Assembly: GCA_016219235.1 (NCBI GenBank)
Contig: JACRBO010000746.1
Coordinates: 1-17,666, forward strand
DNA: 17,666 nt
Reading direction: 5' to 3'
DNA from: Chloroflexota bacterium
GTDB lineage: Bacteria; Chloroflexota; Anaerolineae; Fen-1058
The position numbers and the translations under genes are program-made. Below the pieces are notes generated by a model. The model was not told the DNA's origin. It saw nothing but the letters and a program-made list of their open reading frames with translations, and did not search any database. Numbering within the stretch: position 1 is the first letter of the stretch; the number at the start of each line of letters is the position of its first letter. This document shows, in pieces, positions 7,235-15,030 of this stretch.

Positions 7235-8379
7235 CCCTTTCCCCAACGCTGTCGCCGCGCGCCGCCGCCGAGCGGCAACTGCACAATCAACACATGGTCG
7301 AAGCCGATTTCGATCTCGCGCCATTTACCATCGCGTGGGAAGTGACGCGCGCCTGCGCTTTTGCCTGCGTGCACTGTCGCGCTGACGCGCAGCATCAACG
7401 CGATCCGCGCGAACTCACCACAAATGAGGCGTATCGCCTGATCGATCGCATCAAGGACTTCGGCCGCCCGATTTTGATTTTCACCGGCGGCGACCCGATG
7501 ATGCGCCCCGATCTGTTCGATCTGATCAAGCACGCGGCGGACAAGGGCTTGCGCTGCTCGCTGACACCCACTGCCACGGCGCTGCCCACGCCCGAACGGC
7601 TGAACAAAGCGAAAGAGGCCGGCATCCGCCGCATCGCGTTGAGCCTCGACGCGCCCAGTCCTGAAGTGCACGACGCCTTTCGGCAGGTGCCCGGCTCGTG
7701 GGAACGCACGCTGAAGATTCTGCGCAACGCCCACTCGATCGGGTTGAGTGCACAGATCAACACCACCGTCACGCGCCACAACGTCGCGCTGCTGCCGGAG
7801 ATGGTGAAGTTCGTGCAGGAAGTGGGCGCGGTACAGTGGAGCGTGTTTTTCCTCGTGCCTACCGGACGCGGCCAAATCGCCGACATGATCTCACCGGCTG
7901 AACACGAGCAGGTTTTCTATTGGCTGTACGATCTCTCGCTGCGCGGCAACTTCGACATCAAAGCCACCGCCGCGCCGATGTATCGCCGGGTCGCCATCGA
8001 ACGCAAACGCGCGGAAACGGGCGAATTGAGCGCGACGTTTCAAGGCGCGGGCTTTCAATATGCCGACGGACTCAATCGACCCGTGAAGGGCGTCAACGAT
8101 GGACGCGGCTTTTTGTTCATCTCGCATCTGGGCGAGATCATGCCGTCGGGGTTTCTGCCGCTGCCCGTCGCCAACGTGCGCGACGCCGACATCATCGACA
8201 CCTATCGACATCAGCCGGTTTTCAAGGCGTTGCGCGATCCGGAGCAGTTGAAAGGCAAATGCTCCGTCTGCGAGTATCGCGTGGTCTGCGGCGGACAACG
8301 CGGCCGCGCGTACGCCATCACCGGCGATTATCTGGAAACTGATCCGGCGTGCGTTTACGTGCCGGGCGAGACAAAGTAA
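7222..8379 (+). CDS. AhbD-like radical SAM/SPASM protein (TIGR04053-like)
   Basis: Radical SAM enzyme of 385 residues. The SAM-cluster motif CAFACVHC (CxxxCxxC) lies in [19 protein letters not shown], followed by [18 protein letters not shown] (the GGDP variant of the SAM motif) and [20 protein letters not shown]. The C-terminus has a reduced SPASM-type cluster set, [12 protein letters not shown], then a last Cys in DPACVYVP. The closest remembered families are TIGR04053 (BA_1875-like) and AhbD, the anaerobic coproheme decarboxylase of the siroheme route. Its place between hemB and hemQ/hemE argues for a heme step, perhaps oxygen-independent decarboxylation; that is inference. ATG 7222 has AAGGA at 7208-7212 and overlaps hemB by 13 bp. 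The family-like sequence begins only at [10 protein letters not shown] (ATG 7294), and the extra 24 residues ([14 protein letters not shown]) look repeat-derived. Confidence 0.9.
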   Translation: MDQVTLSPTLSPRAAAERQLHNQHMVEADFDLAPFTIAWEVTRACAFACVHCRADAQHQRDPRELTTNEAYRLIDRIKDFGRPILIFTGGDPMMRPDLFDLIKHAADKGLRCSLTPTATALPTPERLNKAKEAGIRRIALSLDAPSPEVHDAFRQVPGSWERTLKILRNAHSIGLSAQINTTVTRHNVALLPEMVKFVQEVGAVQWSVFFLVPTGRGQIADMISPAEHEQVFYWLYDLSLRGNFDIKATAAPMYRRVAIERKRAETGELSATFQGAGFQYADGLNRPVKGVNDGRGFLFISHLGEIMPSGFLPLPVANVRDADIIDTYRHQPVFKALRDPEQLKGKCSVCEYRVVCGGQRGRAYAITGDYLETDPACVYVPGETK

Positions 8380-8388
8380 CAGTTTAAC

Positions 8389-8606
8389 TGTCATTGCGAG
8401 ACGCTTCGCGCAGCCCTCAAGCGTGATGCGTGAAGGCAAAACCTAGGCGGACCCGGCGGCGTGGGAGCCGCCTCTGCTGAGTTTCTGAGCAGGAGCGCTG
8501 TCGCCTAGCGCGCCCCCCGCCGCTATACGGCGGACAGGGCGTTGCGACGAAGCAATCTTCTACATATCGTATGAGATTGCTTCGCGAAAAGATGCTCGCA
8601 ACGACA
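8389..8606. repeat. MITE-like structured repeat element between the radical SAM gene and hemQ
   Basis: Imperfect terminal inverted repeats: TGTCATTGCGAG (8389-8400) against CTCGCAACGACA (8595-8606), 11 of 12 matching. Inside are further inverted pairs: CTAGGCG with CGCCTAG, CCGCCG-ctata-CGGCGG, and CGAAGCAATCT with AGATTGCTTCG around tctacatatcgtatg. The GTCATTGCGAG...GAAGCAATC theme is one I recall as a dispersed repeat in many genomes. There is no coding potential, no transposase and no obvious target-site duplication. It fills the only true gap in the operon. Confidence 0.7.
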
Positions 8607-8626
8607 CAGCTATGGGAGCAAGATCG

Positions 8627-9316
8627 ATGCCTGAAGAAACACCTCGCACCCTCAGCCATTTCGCATTGTTTGCGTTCAAGGACGCTTACTGGTCGTTGTC
8701 GTCCGATGAGCGCGCCGGCTTTCATCAGCGCTGGCTGGCGGACTTGCGCGCCGCGGCGCAGAAAGTGGATGTCTATCAAGTCTTTCCGGCGGAAGATCGC
8801 GTCGACATTCTGGTGTGGAGTGCGCTGCCCTTGCTGGAGAACTGCGACACCGCGACTTTCTTCGATCACTTTGCGCGCGCCACCAATCCCTATCGCGCTT
8901 GCGTGCAGCTGACCACCGCGTTGTGGGGCTTCACACGCCCCTCGCAATACACCAAGACCCGCTCGACGCAGGAGATCGATCCGTTTGCCGCAGAACGCAA
9001 GCCGTATCTGATCGTGTATCCGTTCGCCAAAACGATCGAGTGGTATTTGATGAGCCGTGAAGCGCGCCAGGGCATGATGAACGAACACATCCACATCGGC
9101 AAGCAGTACGAAGACATCACGCAGCTGCTGTTGTATTCATTCGGCTTGCAGGATCAGGAGTTCGTGGTGGTATACGAGACCGACGACCTGCCGCGCTTCT
9201 CCGATCTGGTCAACGAGCTGCGCAGCACCGAGGCGCGCCGCTATACGCTGCGCGACACTCCGCTGCACACCGCCATCTATCATCCGGCTGAAGAGACCCT
9301 GGCGCTATGGCGATGA
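8627..9316 (+). CDS. hemQ: Coproheme decarboxylase (HemQ, chlorite dismutase family)
   Basis: Converts coproheme III to heme b by two oxidative decarboxylations with peroxide, the last step of the coproporphyrin-dependent route. Family stretches: LSHFALFAFKDAYWSL at the start, KPYLIVYPFAKTIEWYLMS with the likely catalytic Tyr140, MMNEHIHIGKQY with the probable heme-ligand His154, and the closing block YSFGLQDQEFVVVYETDD, LRSTEARRYTLRDTP. These are HemQ-type features rather than those of true chlorite dismutases. The start at 8627 is chosen over in-frame ATG 8612 because GGGAG at 8614-8618 is correctly spaced; it gives 229 residues. The MITE-like repeat ends 20 bases upstream, so this gene may depend on readthrough or on a signal in the element. 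It overlaps hemE by 10 bp. Confidence 0.95.
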   Translation: MPEETPRTLSHFALFAFKDAYWSLSSDERAGFHQRWLADLRAAAQKVDVYQVFPAEDRVDILVWSALPLLENCDTATFFDHFARATNPYRACVQLTTALWGFTRPSQYTKTRSTQEIDPFAAERKPYLIVYPFAKTIEWYLMSREARQGMMNEHIHIGKQYEDITQLLLYSFGLQDQEFVVVYETDDLPRFSDLVNELRSTEARRYTLRDTPLHTAIYHPAEETLALWR

Positions 9317-10374
9317 ATGATCGTTTTCTCAAAGCGTGCCGCCGCGAGCCGGTAGATTGCACGCCGGTCTGGTTCATGCGGCAGGCCGGACGCTACATGG
9401 CCGAGTATCGCGCGATTCGCGCCGGACACTCGCTGTTGGAGATTTGCCAGCAGCCTGAGCTGGCCGCCGAAGTAACGCTGCAACCGGTGCGCGCGTTGGG
9501 CGTCGATGCCGCGATCTTGTTTGCGGACATTCTGCTGCCGCTGCTGCCGATGGGCGTTCAACTGGAATTTGCGCAAGGCGAAGGGCCGGTCATCCATAAC
9601 CCGATCGGCTCACGCGCCGACGTCGAAGCACTGCGTAAGGTTGACCCACACGAGTCGCTGGCGCACGTGCTAGACGCGGTGACATTGGTGCGGCGCGAAC
9701 TCGACGGCCAGACGCCGCTTATCGGTTTTGCGGGTGCACCGTTCACGCTCGCGAGCTACATGATCGAGGGCGGTTCGTCGCGCAGCTTCATCAAAACCAA
9801 ACGCTTGATGTATAGCGCGGCGCGCACCTGGCATAGTCTGATGAGCAAGCTGGGCTGCGTCGTGACCGATTACCTGATCGCGCAAATCAAAGCCGGAGCA
9901 CAGGCGGTGCAGCTGTTCGATAGTTGGGTCGGCGCGCTCAGCCCCGACGACTACCGCGAGTATGTGCTGCCGCATTCGCGGGTTGTCATCGAACAGGTGC
10001 AGCGCACGGGCGTACCGATCATTCACTTCGGCACGGACACGGCCACACTGCTGCCGCTGATGAAGGAGGCGGGCGGCGACCCTTCGGCAGGCTCAGGGCA
10101 ATGCGTGATCGGCCTCGATTGGCGCATCGATCTCGATCGAGGCTGGGAGACGATCGGGTTTGATCGTGCCGTGCAGGGCAATCTCGATCCGACGGCGTTG
10201 TTCGCGCCGCGCGAGGTGCTTGAAACCAAGGTGAAGACCATCCTCGATCAAGCCGCCAACCGGCCCGGCCACATCTTTAATCTGGGGCACGGCATCTTGC
10301 CGGAAACGCCGGTGGAGAACGTGAAGGCCGTCGTCGAGATGGTACACCAATTTTCAAAGCGAGAAACAGCATGA
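9307..10374 (+). CDS. hemE: Uroporphyrinogen decarboxylase, with an 8-residue repeat-derived insert
   Basis: Decarboxylates the four acetate side chains of uroporphyrinogen III to give coproporphyrinogen III. Motifs: PVWFMRQAGRYMAEYR near the N-terminus (substrate arginines), FADILLPLLPMG, FAGAPFTLASYMIEGG, LFDSWVGALSPDDYREYVLP, IHFGTDTATLLPLMKEAGGD, VIGLDWRIDLD, QGNLDPTALFAP, FNLGHGILPETPVENV. 355 residues, about normal plus the insert. Between GGD and VIGLDW, which normally adjoin, lie eight residues (PSAGSGQC, 259-266) encoded by a dispersed-repeat sequence; they probably form a surface loop. ATG 9307 and ATG 9313 both overlap the hemQ stop; 9313 makes the ATGA junction common in this operon. 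The end overlaps hemH by 4 bp. Confidence 0.97.
   Translation: MAMNDRFLKACRREPVDCTPVWFMRQAGRYMAEYRAIRAGHSLLEICQQPELAAEVTLQPVRALGVDAAILFADILLPLLPMGVQLEFAQGEGPVIHNPIGSRADVEALRKVDPHESLAHVLDAVTLVRRELDGQTPLIGFAGAPFTLASYMIEGGSSRSFIKTKRLMYSAARTWHSLMSKLGCVVTDYLIAQIKAGAQAVQLFDSWVGALSPDDYREYVLPHSRVVIEQVQRTGVPIIHFGTDTATLLPLMKEAGGDPSAGSGQCVIGLDWRIDLDRGWETIGFDRAVQGNLDPTALFAPREVLETKVKTILDQAANRPGHIFNLGHGILPETPVENVKAVVEMVHQFSKRETA
10080..10104 (+). repeat. Short dispersed-repeat insertion inside hemE
   Basis: The core CCTTCGGCAGGCTCAGGG (10081-10098) closely matches a repeat I recall as scattered in many bacterial genomes (CCTTCGACAGGCTCAGGG). Removing 24 bases (10081-10104) restores the usual HemE sequence AGGDVIGLDW, so it is an in-frame insertion of exactly eight codons. 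Confidence 0.75.
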
Positions 10375-11282
10375 CGATTGGCGTACTGGTCATGGCCTAC
10401 GGCGGGCCGAATAATCTCGACGAAGTAGAACCGTACTTGCTGGATGTGCGCGGCTATCGACCGACCGCGCCGGAGATTATTCACGAAGTCCGCGAGCGCT
10501 ACAAGCTCATCGGGGGCCGCTCGCCGATTTTGGAACAGACGCAAGCGCAAGCCGACGCCTTGCAAGCTGCACTCGAGGGTAATCTATTCAAGACGTTTGT
10601 CGGCATGCGGCACTGGCATCCTTATCTCAACGATACGCTGGCGCAGATGCAGGCCACCGGGATCGATCGCGCAATCGGGTTGGTGATGGCCCCGCACTAT
10701 TCACGCATGAGCATTGGCGCGTACTACCAGAAGATCGAAGAGGCGCAGTCGCCCATCAACGTAGCGCGCATCGAGCGCTGGCACTTGCTGCCGGGCTATC
10801 TCGACGCGCTGGCCGATCGGGTGCAAGTGACTCTGCAAAAGTTCCCGGCGGACGTGCGCGCCGAGGTGCCCATCATCTTCAGCGCGCACAGCTTGCCCGA
10901 ACGCATCCTGAGCTGGAACGATCCGTATCCCGACGAGTTGTGTGCCACGGTGGCGGGCGTGATCGATCGACTGGGATCGCATCCACACGAATTCGCCTAT
11001 CAATCGGCGGCGATTTCCAACGAGCCGTGGCTGGGTCCCGATGTCGGCGCGGTGCTCGATCGGTTAGCGCAAGAAGGCCGGCAGCATGTGCTCGTCGCGC
11101 CGATTGGCTTTGTGGTGGAACACGTCGAGATCCTATACGACATCGATGTGGTGTATCAGCAGCAAGCGACGGCGTTGGGACTTCAGCTGGAACGGCTTGA
11201 AATGGTCAGCACTTCACCAGCGATGATTACGGGATTGGCGGAACTGGTGCGCGACACGGCGAAAGAAGCAGGTTGGTTATGA
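10371..11282 (+). CDS. hemH: Ferrochelatase, coproporphyrin type (CpfC)
   Basis: Inserts Fe(II) into a porphyrin. The N-terminus GVLVMAYGGP carries Tyr10 in the MAYG context typical of the Firmicutes/Actinobacteria coproporphyrin ferrochelatases, rather than the NLGGP of protoporphyrin enzymes. The catalytic pair is present as FSAHSLPERI (His173) and VEHVEILYDID (Glu253). 303 residues; there is no C-terminal [2Fe-2S] cysteine set and no membrane anchor. GGRSPILEQTQAQADALQ is also family-typical. Together with HemQ and HemY this points to coproporphyrin III as substrate; the assignment of substrate is inference from residues and neighbours. It shares 4-bp ATGA overlaps with hemE and hemY. Confidence 0.95.
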   Translation: MTIGVLVMAYGGPNNLDEVEPYLLDVRGYRPTAPEIIHEVRERYKLIGGRSPILEQTQAQADALQAALEGNLFKTFVGMRHWHPYLNDTLAQMQATGIDRAIGLVMAPHYSRMSIGAYYQKIEEAQSPINVARIERWHLLPGYLDALADRVQVTLQKFPADVRAEVPIIFSAHSLPERILSWNDPYPDELCATVAGVIDRLGSHPHEFAYQSAAISNEPWLGPDVGAVLDRLAQEGRQHVLVAPIGFVVEHVEILYDIDVVYQQQATALGLQLERLEMVSTSPAMITGLAELVRDTAKEAGWL

Positions 11283-12724
11283 TGCGCGTGGTGATTGTGG
11301 GCGGCGGCATTGCCGGGTTGGCCGCCGCGTATCGCATCAAGCAAACCGCGCCCGACGTGTCGATCGCGCTCGTCGAAAGCGATCAGCGTCTGGGCGGCAA
11401 GATCGTCACCGAGCGCGTCGATGGCTTTGTCATCGAAGGCGGGCCGGATACGTTTTTGTCGTACAAGCCGCGCGGCATCGGGTTGTGCCGCGAATTGGGA
11501 CTGGACGATCGGCTGCATGGCACCAATGAAAGACTCCGCCGGACATACGTCATGCGCCGCGGCAAGTTGTATGACCTGCCGGAAGGCTTGACGGGGTTGA
11601 TCCCGTCGCGCTTTGGGCCGATGCTCAAGACCGGTTTGATTTCCCCCTTTGGCAAGCTGCGCATGGGGCTCGATTATTTCATTCCGCCGCAGTCGCTGAA
11701 CGGCGATGAATCGCTGGCGCAGTTTGTCGAGCGGCGGCTGGGCCGTGAATTGTATGAGCGCATGATCGAGCCGTTGATGAGCGGCATCTATGCCGGCGAC
11801 GGGCGGCAGCTCAGCCTGGGGGCGACGTTTCCGCAGCTGCGCCAAACCGAGCTGCAACACGGCAGTCTGGTCAAAGGGATGTTGGCGGCGAAGAAGAACC
11901 AAATGCGTTCCGCGACTCCGCCGCGCTCCGCTCAGAATGCGGACGCAAAGAAATGGCCGGCCTTTGTCACGCCGCAAACCGGGTTGGCCGAGATCGTCGA
12001 GGCGTTACAAGCGCAGCTGCAAAACGGTGCAGTGCGATTGGGAACACGGGTAACGAAGATTCAACTCTCACCTGGTATGGGCCTGAAGGTCGATCTCGAA
12101 ACCGGCGAAACCATTAACGCCGACGCCGTGATTCTCGCTACACCCGCGTATGCCGCCGCGCAGCTCGTCGGCGATCTTGATCCCGAACTGGCGCAAGCGC
12201 TGCACGACATCCCTTACGCTTCGACGGCGACGGTCTCGGTGGCCTATCCCTTGCGCGATATTCCGAAACCGCTGAATGCTTACGGCTACATCATTCCGCG
12301 CGCGGAGAGTCGATCGATTTTGGCGTGCACCTGGACCTCGACGAAGTTTCCGCATCGCGCACCGGAAGGGTATGGGCTGCTGCGCGCATTCATCGGGCGC
12401 GCCGGCGACGACGAGGTGATCAATCGATCGGATGACGAGTTATTGCGCATGGTGCGCGCCGAACTGCGTGACGTACTCGGCATCACGGTCAGGCCGTTAC
12501 TGCATCGCATCTTCCGCTGGCCGCAAGCTATGCCGCAGTACACGCTCGGTCATCTCGATCGGCTCGCCGCGATCGATCGCCGCTTGGCGCAGCATCCCGG
12601 CCTGTTCGTGGCGGGTAATGCCTATCGCGGCATCGGCCTGCCCGATTGCATTGCTTCGGGCGAAGCGGCCGCCACGGTAGCACTCGAACATCTGCACTCT
12701 CTCACGGAGCATATTCCAGCATGA
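11279..12724 (+). CDS. hemY: HemY-type coproporphyrinogen/protoporphyrinogen oxidase (CgoX-like)
   Basis: FAD-dependent oxidase taking coproporphyrinogen III to coproporphyrin III, by context, with oxygen as acceptor. N-terminal dinucleotide fold [20 protein letters not shown], then [44 protein letters not shown] and the C-terminal FAD motif [20 protein letters not shown]. 481 residues from ATG 11279, which overlaps the hemH stop (ATGA). No hemN or hemF is in the cluster, which fits a CgoX role; a protoporphyrinogen oxidase role cannot be excluded. Residues about 209-223 ([14 protein letters not shown]) lie at a variable loop and are encoded by a 42-bp repeat-like segment. Confidence 0.94.
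   Translation: MMRVVIVGGGIAGLAAAYRIKQTAPDVSIALVESDQRLGGKIVTERVDGFVIEGGPDTFLSYKPRGIGLCRELGLDDRLHGTNERLRRTYVMRRGKLYDLPEGLTGLIPSRFGPMLKTGLISPFGKLRMGLDYFIPPQSLNGDESLAQFVERRLGRELYERMIEPLMSGIYAGDGRQLSLGATFPQLRQTELQHGSLVKGMLAAKKNQMRSATPPRSAQNADAKKWPAFVTPQTGLAEIVEALQAQLQNGAVRLGTRVTKIQLSPGMGLKVDLETGETINADAVILATPAYAAAQLVGDLDPELAQALHDIPYASTATVSVAYPLRDIPKPLNAYGYIIPRAESRSILACTWTSTKFPHRAPEGYGLLRAFIGRAGDDEVINRSDDELLRMVRAELRDVLGITVRPLLHRIFRWPQAMPQYTLGHLDRLAAIDRRLAQHPGLFVAGNAYRGIGLPDCIASGEAAATVALEHLHSLTEHIPA
11905..11946 (+). repeat. Repeat-like 42-bp segment inside hemY
   Basis: It begins GCGTTCCGCGACTCCGC and ends CTCCGCTCAGAATGCGGACGC minus its first base; the outer ends form an imperfect inverted repeat (GCGTTCCGC against GCGGACGC). 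GACTCCGC...GCTCCGCTCAGAATG is a dispersed motif I recall from several phyla. It is exactly 14 codons long and stays in frame. Confidence 0.55.
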
Positions 12725-14010
12725 ACATTACCCGCTCGCAAGAATTGTTTGCCGAAGCTCAAACGCTGCTGCCCGGCGGGGTCGATTCGCCGGTGCGGGC
12801 TTTTCGCGCCGTAGGCGGACAACCACTCTTTATCGATCGTGCCGAGGGCGCTTACCTGATTGATGTCGATGGCAATCGCTTTGTCGATTACGTGTTGTCG
12901 TGGGGACCGTTGATTCTGGGTCACGCCCAGCCGCATGTGGTGCAAGCCTTGAGTGCGGCGGCGGCGCGCGGCACCAGTTACGGTGCGCCAAGCCCGCTGG
13001 AAGTGGAACTGGCGAAATTGGTGCAACAGTTCATGCCCAACCTCGAGATGCTGCGCTTCGTCAATTCTGGCACCGAAGCGACGATGACGGCGCTGCGTCT
13101 GGCGCGGGCCTATACGGAGCGCCACAAGATCATCAAGTTCGAGGGCTGCTATCACGGCCACGCCGATCTGTTGCTAGTGCAGGCGGGATCGGGTGTGGCG
13201 ACGCTCGGCTTGCCCGATAGCCCCGGTGTGCCCCCGGCAACCGTAGCCGATACCCTTGTCGCGCCGTACAACGACATCGAAGCGGTGCAGGCACTGTTCA
13301 AGCAATTCCCTGAAGAAACCGCCGCAGTGATTGTCGAGCCGGTGGCCGGTAACATGGGCGTCGTGCCGCCGACGCATGTGTTCCTGCAGGGCCTGCGCGA
13401 TTTATGCACCACCTACGGCGCCGTGTTGATCTTCGATGAAGTGATGACGGGCTTTCGCGTGCATCCCGGCGGCGCGCAGGCGTTGTATCACATCAAGCCT
13501 GATCTCACGACGCTGGGCAAAGTCATCGGCGGTGGTTTGCCGGTCGGGGCGTATGGCGGCCGCCGGGACATCATGCAGCTGGTCGCGCCTGCCGGGCCGA
13601 TGTATCAAGCGGGCACGCTATCGGGTAATCCGCTGGCGATGACGGCGGGCATTGTGACCTTACAGGAATTGCAAAAACCGACGACCTGGCCTCAACTCGA
13701 AATGCGATCGGCGCAGTTGGAAGACGGCTTGCGGGCGGCGGCAGACCAGGCCGGAGTCGCTACGCGCTTTAATCGGGTGGGCACCATGTTCACCACGTTT
13801 TTCACCGATCAGCCCGTAACGAATTGGGCGACTGCGAAGACGTGCAACACACAAAAGTTCGGCCAGTTCTTCCGCGCGATGTTGGAGCAAGGCATCTATC
13901 TCGCGCCGTCGCAGTTTGAAGCGGGGTTCATGTCGCTGGCGCACGGCGAAGAAGAAATCAACGCGACCCATAAGGCGGCTGAAGCAGCCTTCCGTCAGGT
14001 TCAAAGGTAA
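12721..14010 (+). CDS. hemL: Glutamate-1-semialdehyde 2,1-aminomutase
   Basis: PLP enzyme that turns glutamate-1-semialdehyde into 5-aminolevulinate, the partner of HemA. Motifs: [20 protein letters not shown] at the start, [60 protein letters not shown], and the PLP lysine in [18 protein letters not shown] (Lys267). 429 residues, normal. The start is set by the ATGA overlap with hemY. It closes the operon, with no further gene before the terminator at 14158. Gene order separates it from hemA by nine genes, although the two enzymes channel an unstable intermediate. Confidence 0.98.
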   Translation: MNITRSQELFAEAQTLLPGGVDSPVRAFRAVGGQPLFIDRAEGAYLIDVDGNRFVDYVLSWGPLILGHAQPHVVQALSAAAARGTSYGAPSPLEVELAKLVQQFMPNLEMLRFVNSGTEATMTALRLARAYTERHKIIKFEGCYHGHADLLLVQAGSGVATLGLPDSPGVPPATVADTLVAPYNDIEAVQALFKQFPEETAAVIVEPVAGNMGVVPPTHVFLQGLRDLCTTYGAVLIFDEVMTGFRVHPGGAQALYHIKPDLTTLGKVIGGGLPVGAYGGRRDIMQLVAPAGPMYQAGTLSGNPLAMTAGIVTLQELQKPTTWPQLEMRSAQLEDGLRAAADQAGVATRFNRVGTMFTTFFTDQPVTNWATAKTCNTQKFGQFFRAMLEQGIYLAPSQFEAGFMSLAHGEEEINATHKAAEAAFRQVQR

Positions 14011-14046
14011 GCAACATGCCGGCTGGCTTAGAATTGGCTCTGTCCA

Positions 14047-14270
14047 CTGGCGCTGCAATCGCTGGAAAGCGGTCAGGGTGCCTCCGAGGCAGGAGCAGAG
14101 TAGCTACACCAGAGTTTCAACATTTCTGTTTCAGATAGCCGAAAAAATTATTCAAGCACTACCGAGTGACGGGTCTGTCTGTCGCTCGGTAGTTTTTTGC
14201 GGATAGCCGCAGGTTCTTTTCCTCATCACGATTTATATCTCCACGCGTTACGATCGGGTTGATGCACAGC
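14047..14270 (+). repeat. Direct repeat copy 2 (ferritin tail, 3' UTR, terminator)
   Basis: Second copy of the repeat at 2152-2377, same orientation, about 11.9 kb downstream and 37 bases past the hemL stop. The ferritin reading frame is kept (LALQSLESGQGASEAGAE, then TAG at 14101-14103), as is CAACATTTCTGTTTCAGATA. Left of 14047 there is no similarity to copy 1, so the ferritin body is absent here. Confidence 0.85.
14158..14198 (+). terminator. Intrinsic terminator of the heme operon (repeat copy 2)
   Basis: ACTACCGAGTGAC (14158-14170) pairs with GTCGCTCGGTAGT (14181-14193), 13 bp with one G-T pair and a 10-nt loop, followed by a run of Ts. Strong and well placed to end the transcript after hemL. 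Confidence 0.85.
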
Positions 14271-14495
14271 CGTTGATATGGAGCGTGCCGCTTCATGCGC
14301 CGGCGCAGCGGTCCCTTGAACAGGATACAACTGAGCCAATGGACCGATTCGCTGGGAACAAGGCCCAGCCGCCCCGCGCGCTGATCGGCTCGCGTCGATG
14401 CGCTTTTTGAACGAGTCGATCCAGTTTGGTTTAGGCTGTGTGACAATGGCGTAGCAATTCTGCGGGGTAATCCCTCTCTGCGGTGTTTATGTGGT
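14271..14495. other. Intergenic stretch without a supported gene
   Basis: About 225 bases between repeat copy 2 and the Fur-family operator. No frame with a start, ribosome binding site and family similarity is seen on the + strand. The - strand frame at 14267-14368 reads RLGLVPSESVHWLSC then FKGPLRRRMKRH, faintly like a FeoA/SH3-type domain, but it has no convincing start or completeness. I treat it as non-coding or a decayed remnant. Confidence 0.4.
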
Positions 14496-14499
14496 ACAA

Positions 14500-14525
14500 C
14501 CTTATTGCAATCAGTCGCAATAAGG
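14500..14525. promoter_or_regulatory. Perfect inverted repeat upstream of the Fur-family gene (putative operator)
   Basis: CCTTATTGC (14500-14508) and GCAATAAGG (14517-14525) are perfect 9-bp arms with an 8-nt centre. The inner TTGCAA-TCAG-TCGCAA resembles the TTGCAA-N5-TTGCAA layout described for the nickel-responsive Fur homologue Nur, with a one-base shorter spacer. It lies 25 bases before ATG 14551, so it is placed for autoregulation of this gene and perhaps of the transporter behind it. Confidence 0.65.
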
Positions 14526-14550
14526 CTAAGTGCCATTGAGCGAGGAGCGC

Positions 14551-15012
14551 ATGGCCCAACCCACTGCTGATTTTGCTGCCCGGCTGCACGCTCAGGGTTA
14601 TCGTTTGACGCTGCAACGCCAGCTGATTTTGGAGACCGTGCGGCAGGCCGGCGATCATGTAACGCCGGAGCAGGTGTACGAGACTGTACACCGTCAGAAT
14701 CCCGCCATTAGCCGCGCCACGATTTATCGCACGTTGGATTTCTTGTGCGAGCAGCGGCTGGTGACGGCGATGCACTGGGGCGGCCAGATGTATTACGAGA
14801 TCGCGGGCGAGCGGCCGCATCATCACCTGATCTGCCGCACGTGCGGCGGCGTCGCCGAGATCGATCGGGGGTTGATCGATCTCCTGATCGAGGCGACCGC
14901 GAAGAAGCACCGTTTCACCATCGATATGGATCACATTGCGCTGTTTGGACAGTGTCGGGAGTGCGCCGATCGCGCCAGAAAACCGATCGCGCGGTCGGCG
15001 CGCAAAGCTTAA
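14551..15012 (+). CDS. Fur-family metal-responsive repressor (Fur/Zur/Nur/PerR type)
   Basis: Dimeric winged-helix repressor that binds DNA when loaded with a metal. Residues about 10-80 form the DNA-binding domain (LHAQGYRLTLQRQLILETV, VYETVHRQNPAISRATIYRTL). The dimer/metal domain follows with HHHLICRTCGG (near 90) and FGQCREC (near 135), two CxxC pairs that usually hold a structural zinc. ATG 14551 has GAGGAG just upstream and gives 153 residues; GTG 14530 would add seven residues and start almost inside the inverted repeat. A CbiMQO transporter follows at once, so the likely effector is cobalt or nickel, but iron, zinc or peroxide sensing cannot be excluded from sequence. Confidence 0.93.
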   Translation: MAQPTADFAARLHAQGYRLTLQRQLILETVRQAGDHVTPEQVYETVHRQNPAISRATIYRTLDFLCEQRLVTAMHWGGQMYYEIAGERPHHHLICRTCGGVAEIDRGLIDLLIEATAKKHRFTIDMDHIALFGQCRECADRARKPIARSARKA

Positions 15013-15030
15013 TGGGCTAAGGAGGCCGAG

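Noticed and set aside
7222..8379. Calling the radical SAM gene hemN (oxygen-independent coproporphyrinogen oxidase)
   Set aside because: The CxxxCxxC context and SPASM-like C-terminus match AhbD/TIGR04053 rather than HemN, which has a YxGGGTP-type segment and the HemN C-terminal domain.
8389..8606. Nested hairpins taken as a CRISPR array or riboswitch
   Set aside because: No regularly spaced direct repeats and no conserved riboswitch core; the inverted ends fit a MITE-like element better.
8417..9094. - strand open frame starting inside hemQ and running into the MITE-like element
   Set aside because: It is opposite HemQ and ends in repeat DNA; no family resemblance.
8627..9316. Calling this gene chlorite dismutase
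   Set aside because: Motifs around Tyr140 and His154 and the heme operon context fit HemQ; nothing suggests chlorate metabolism.
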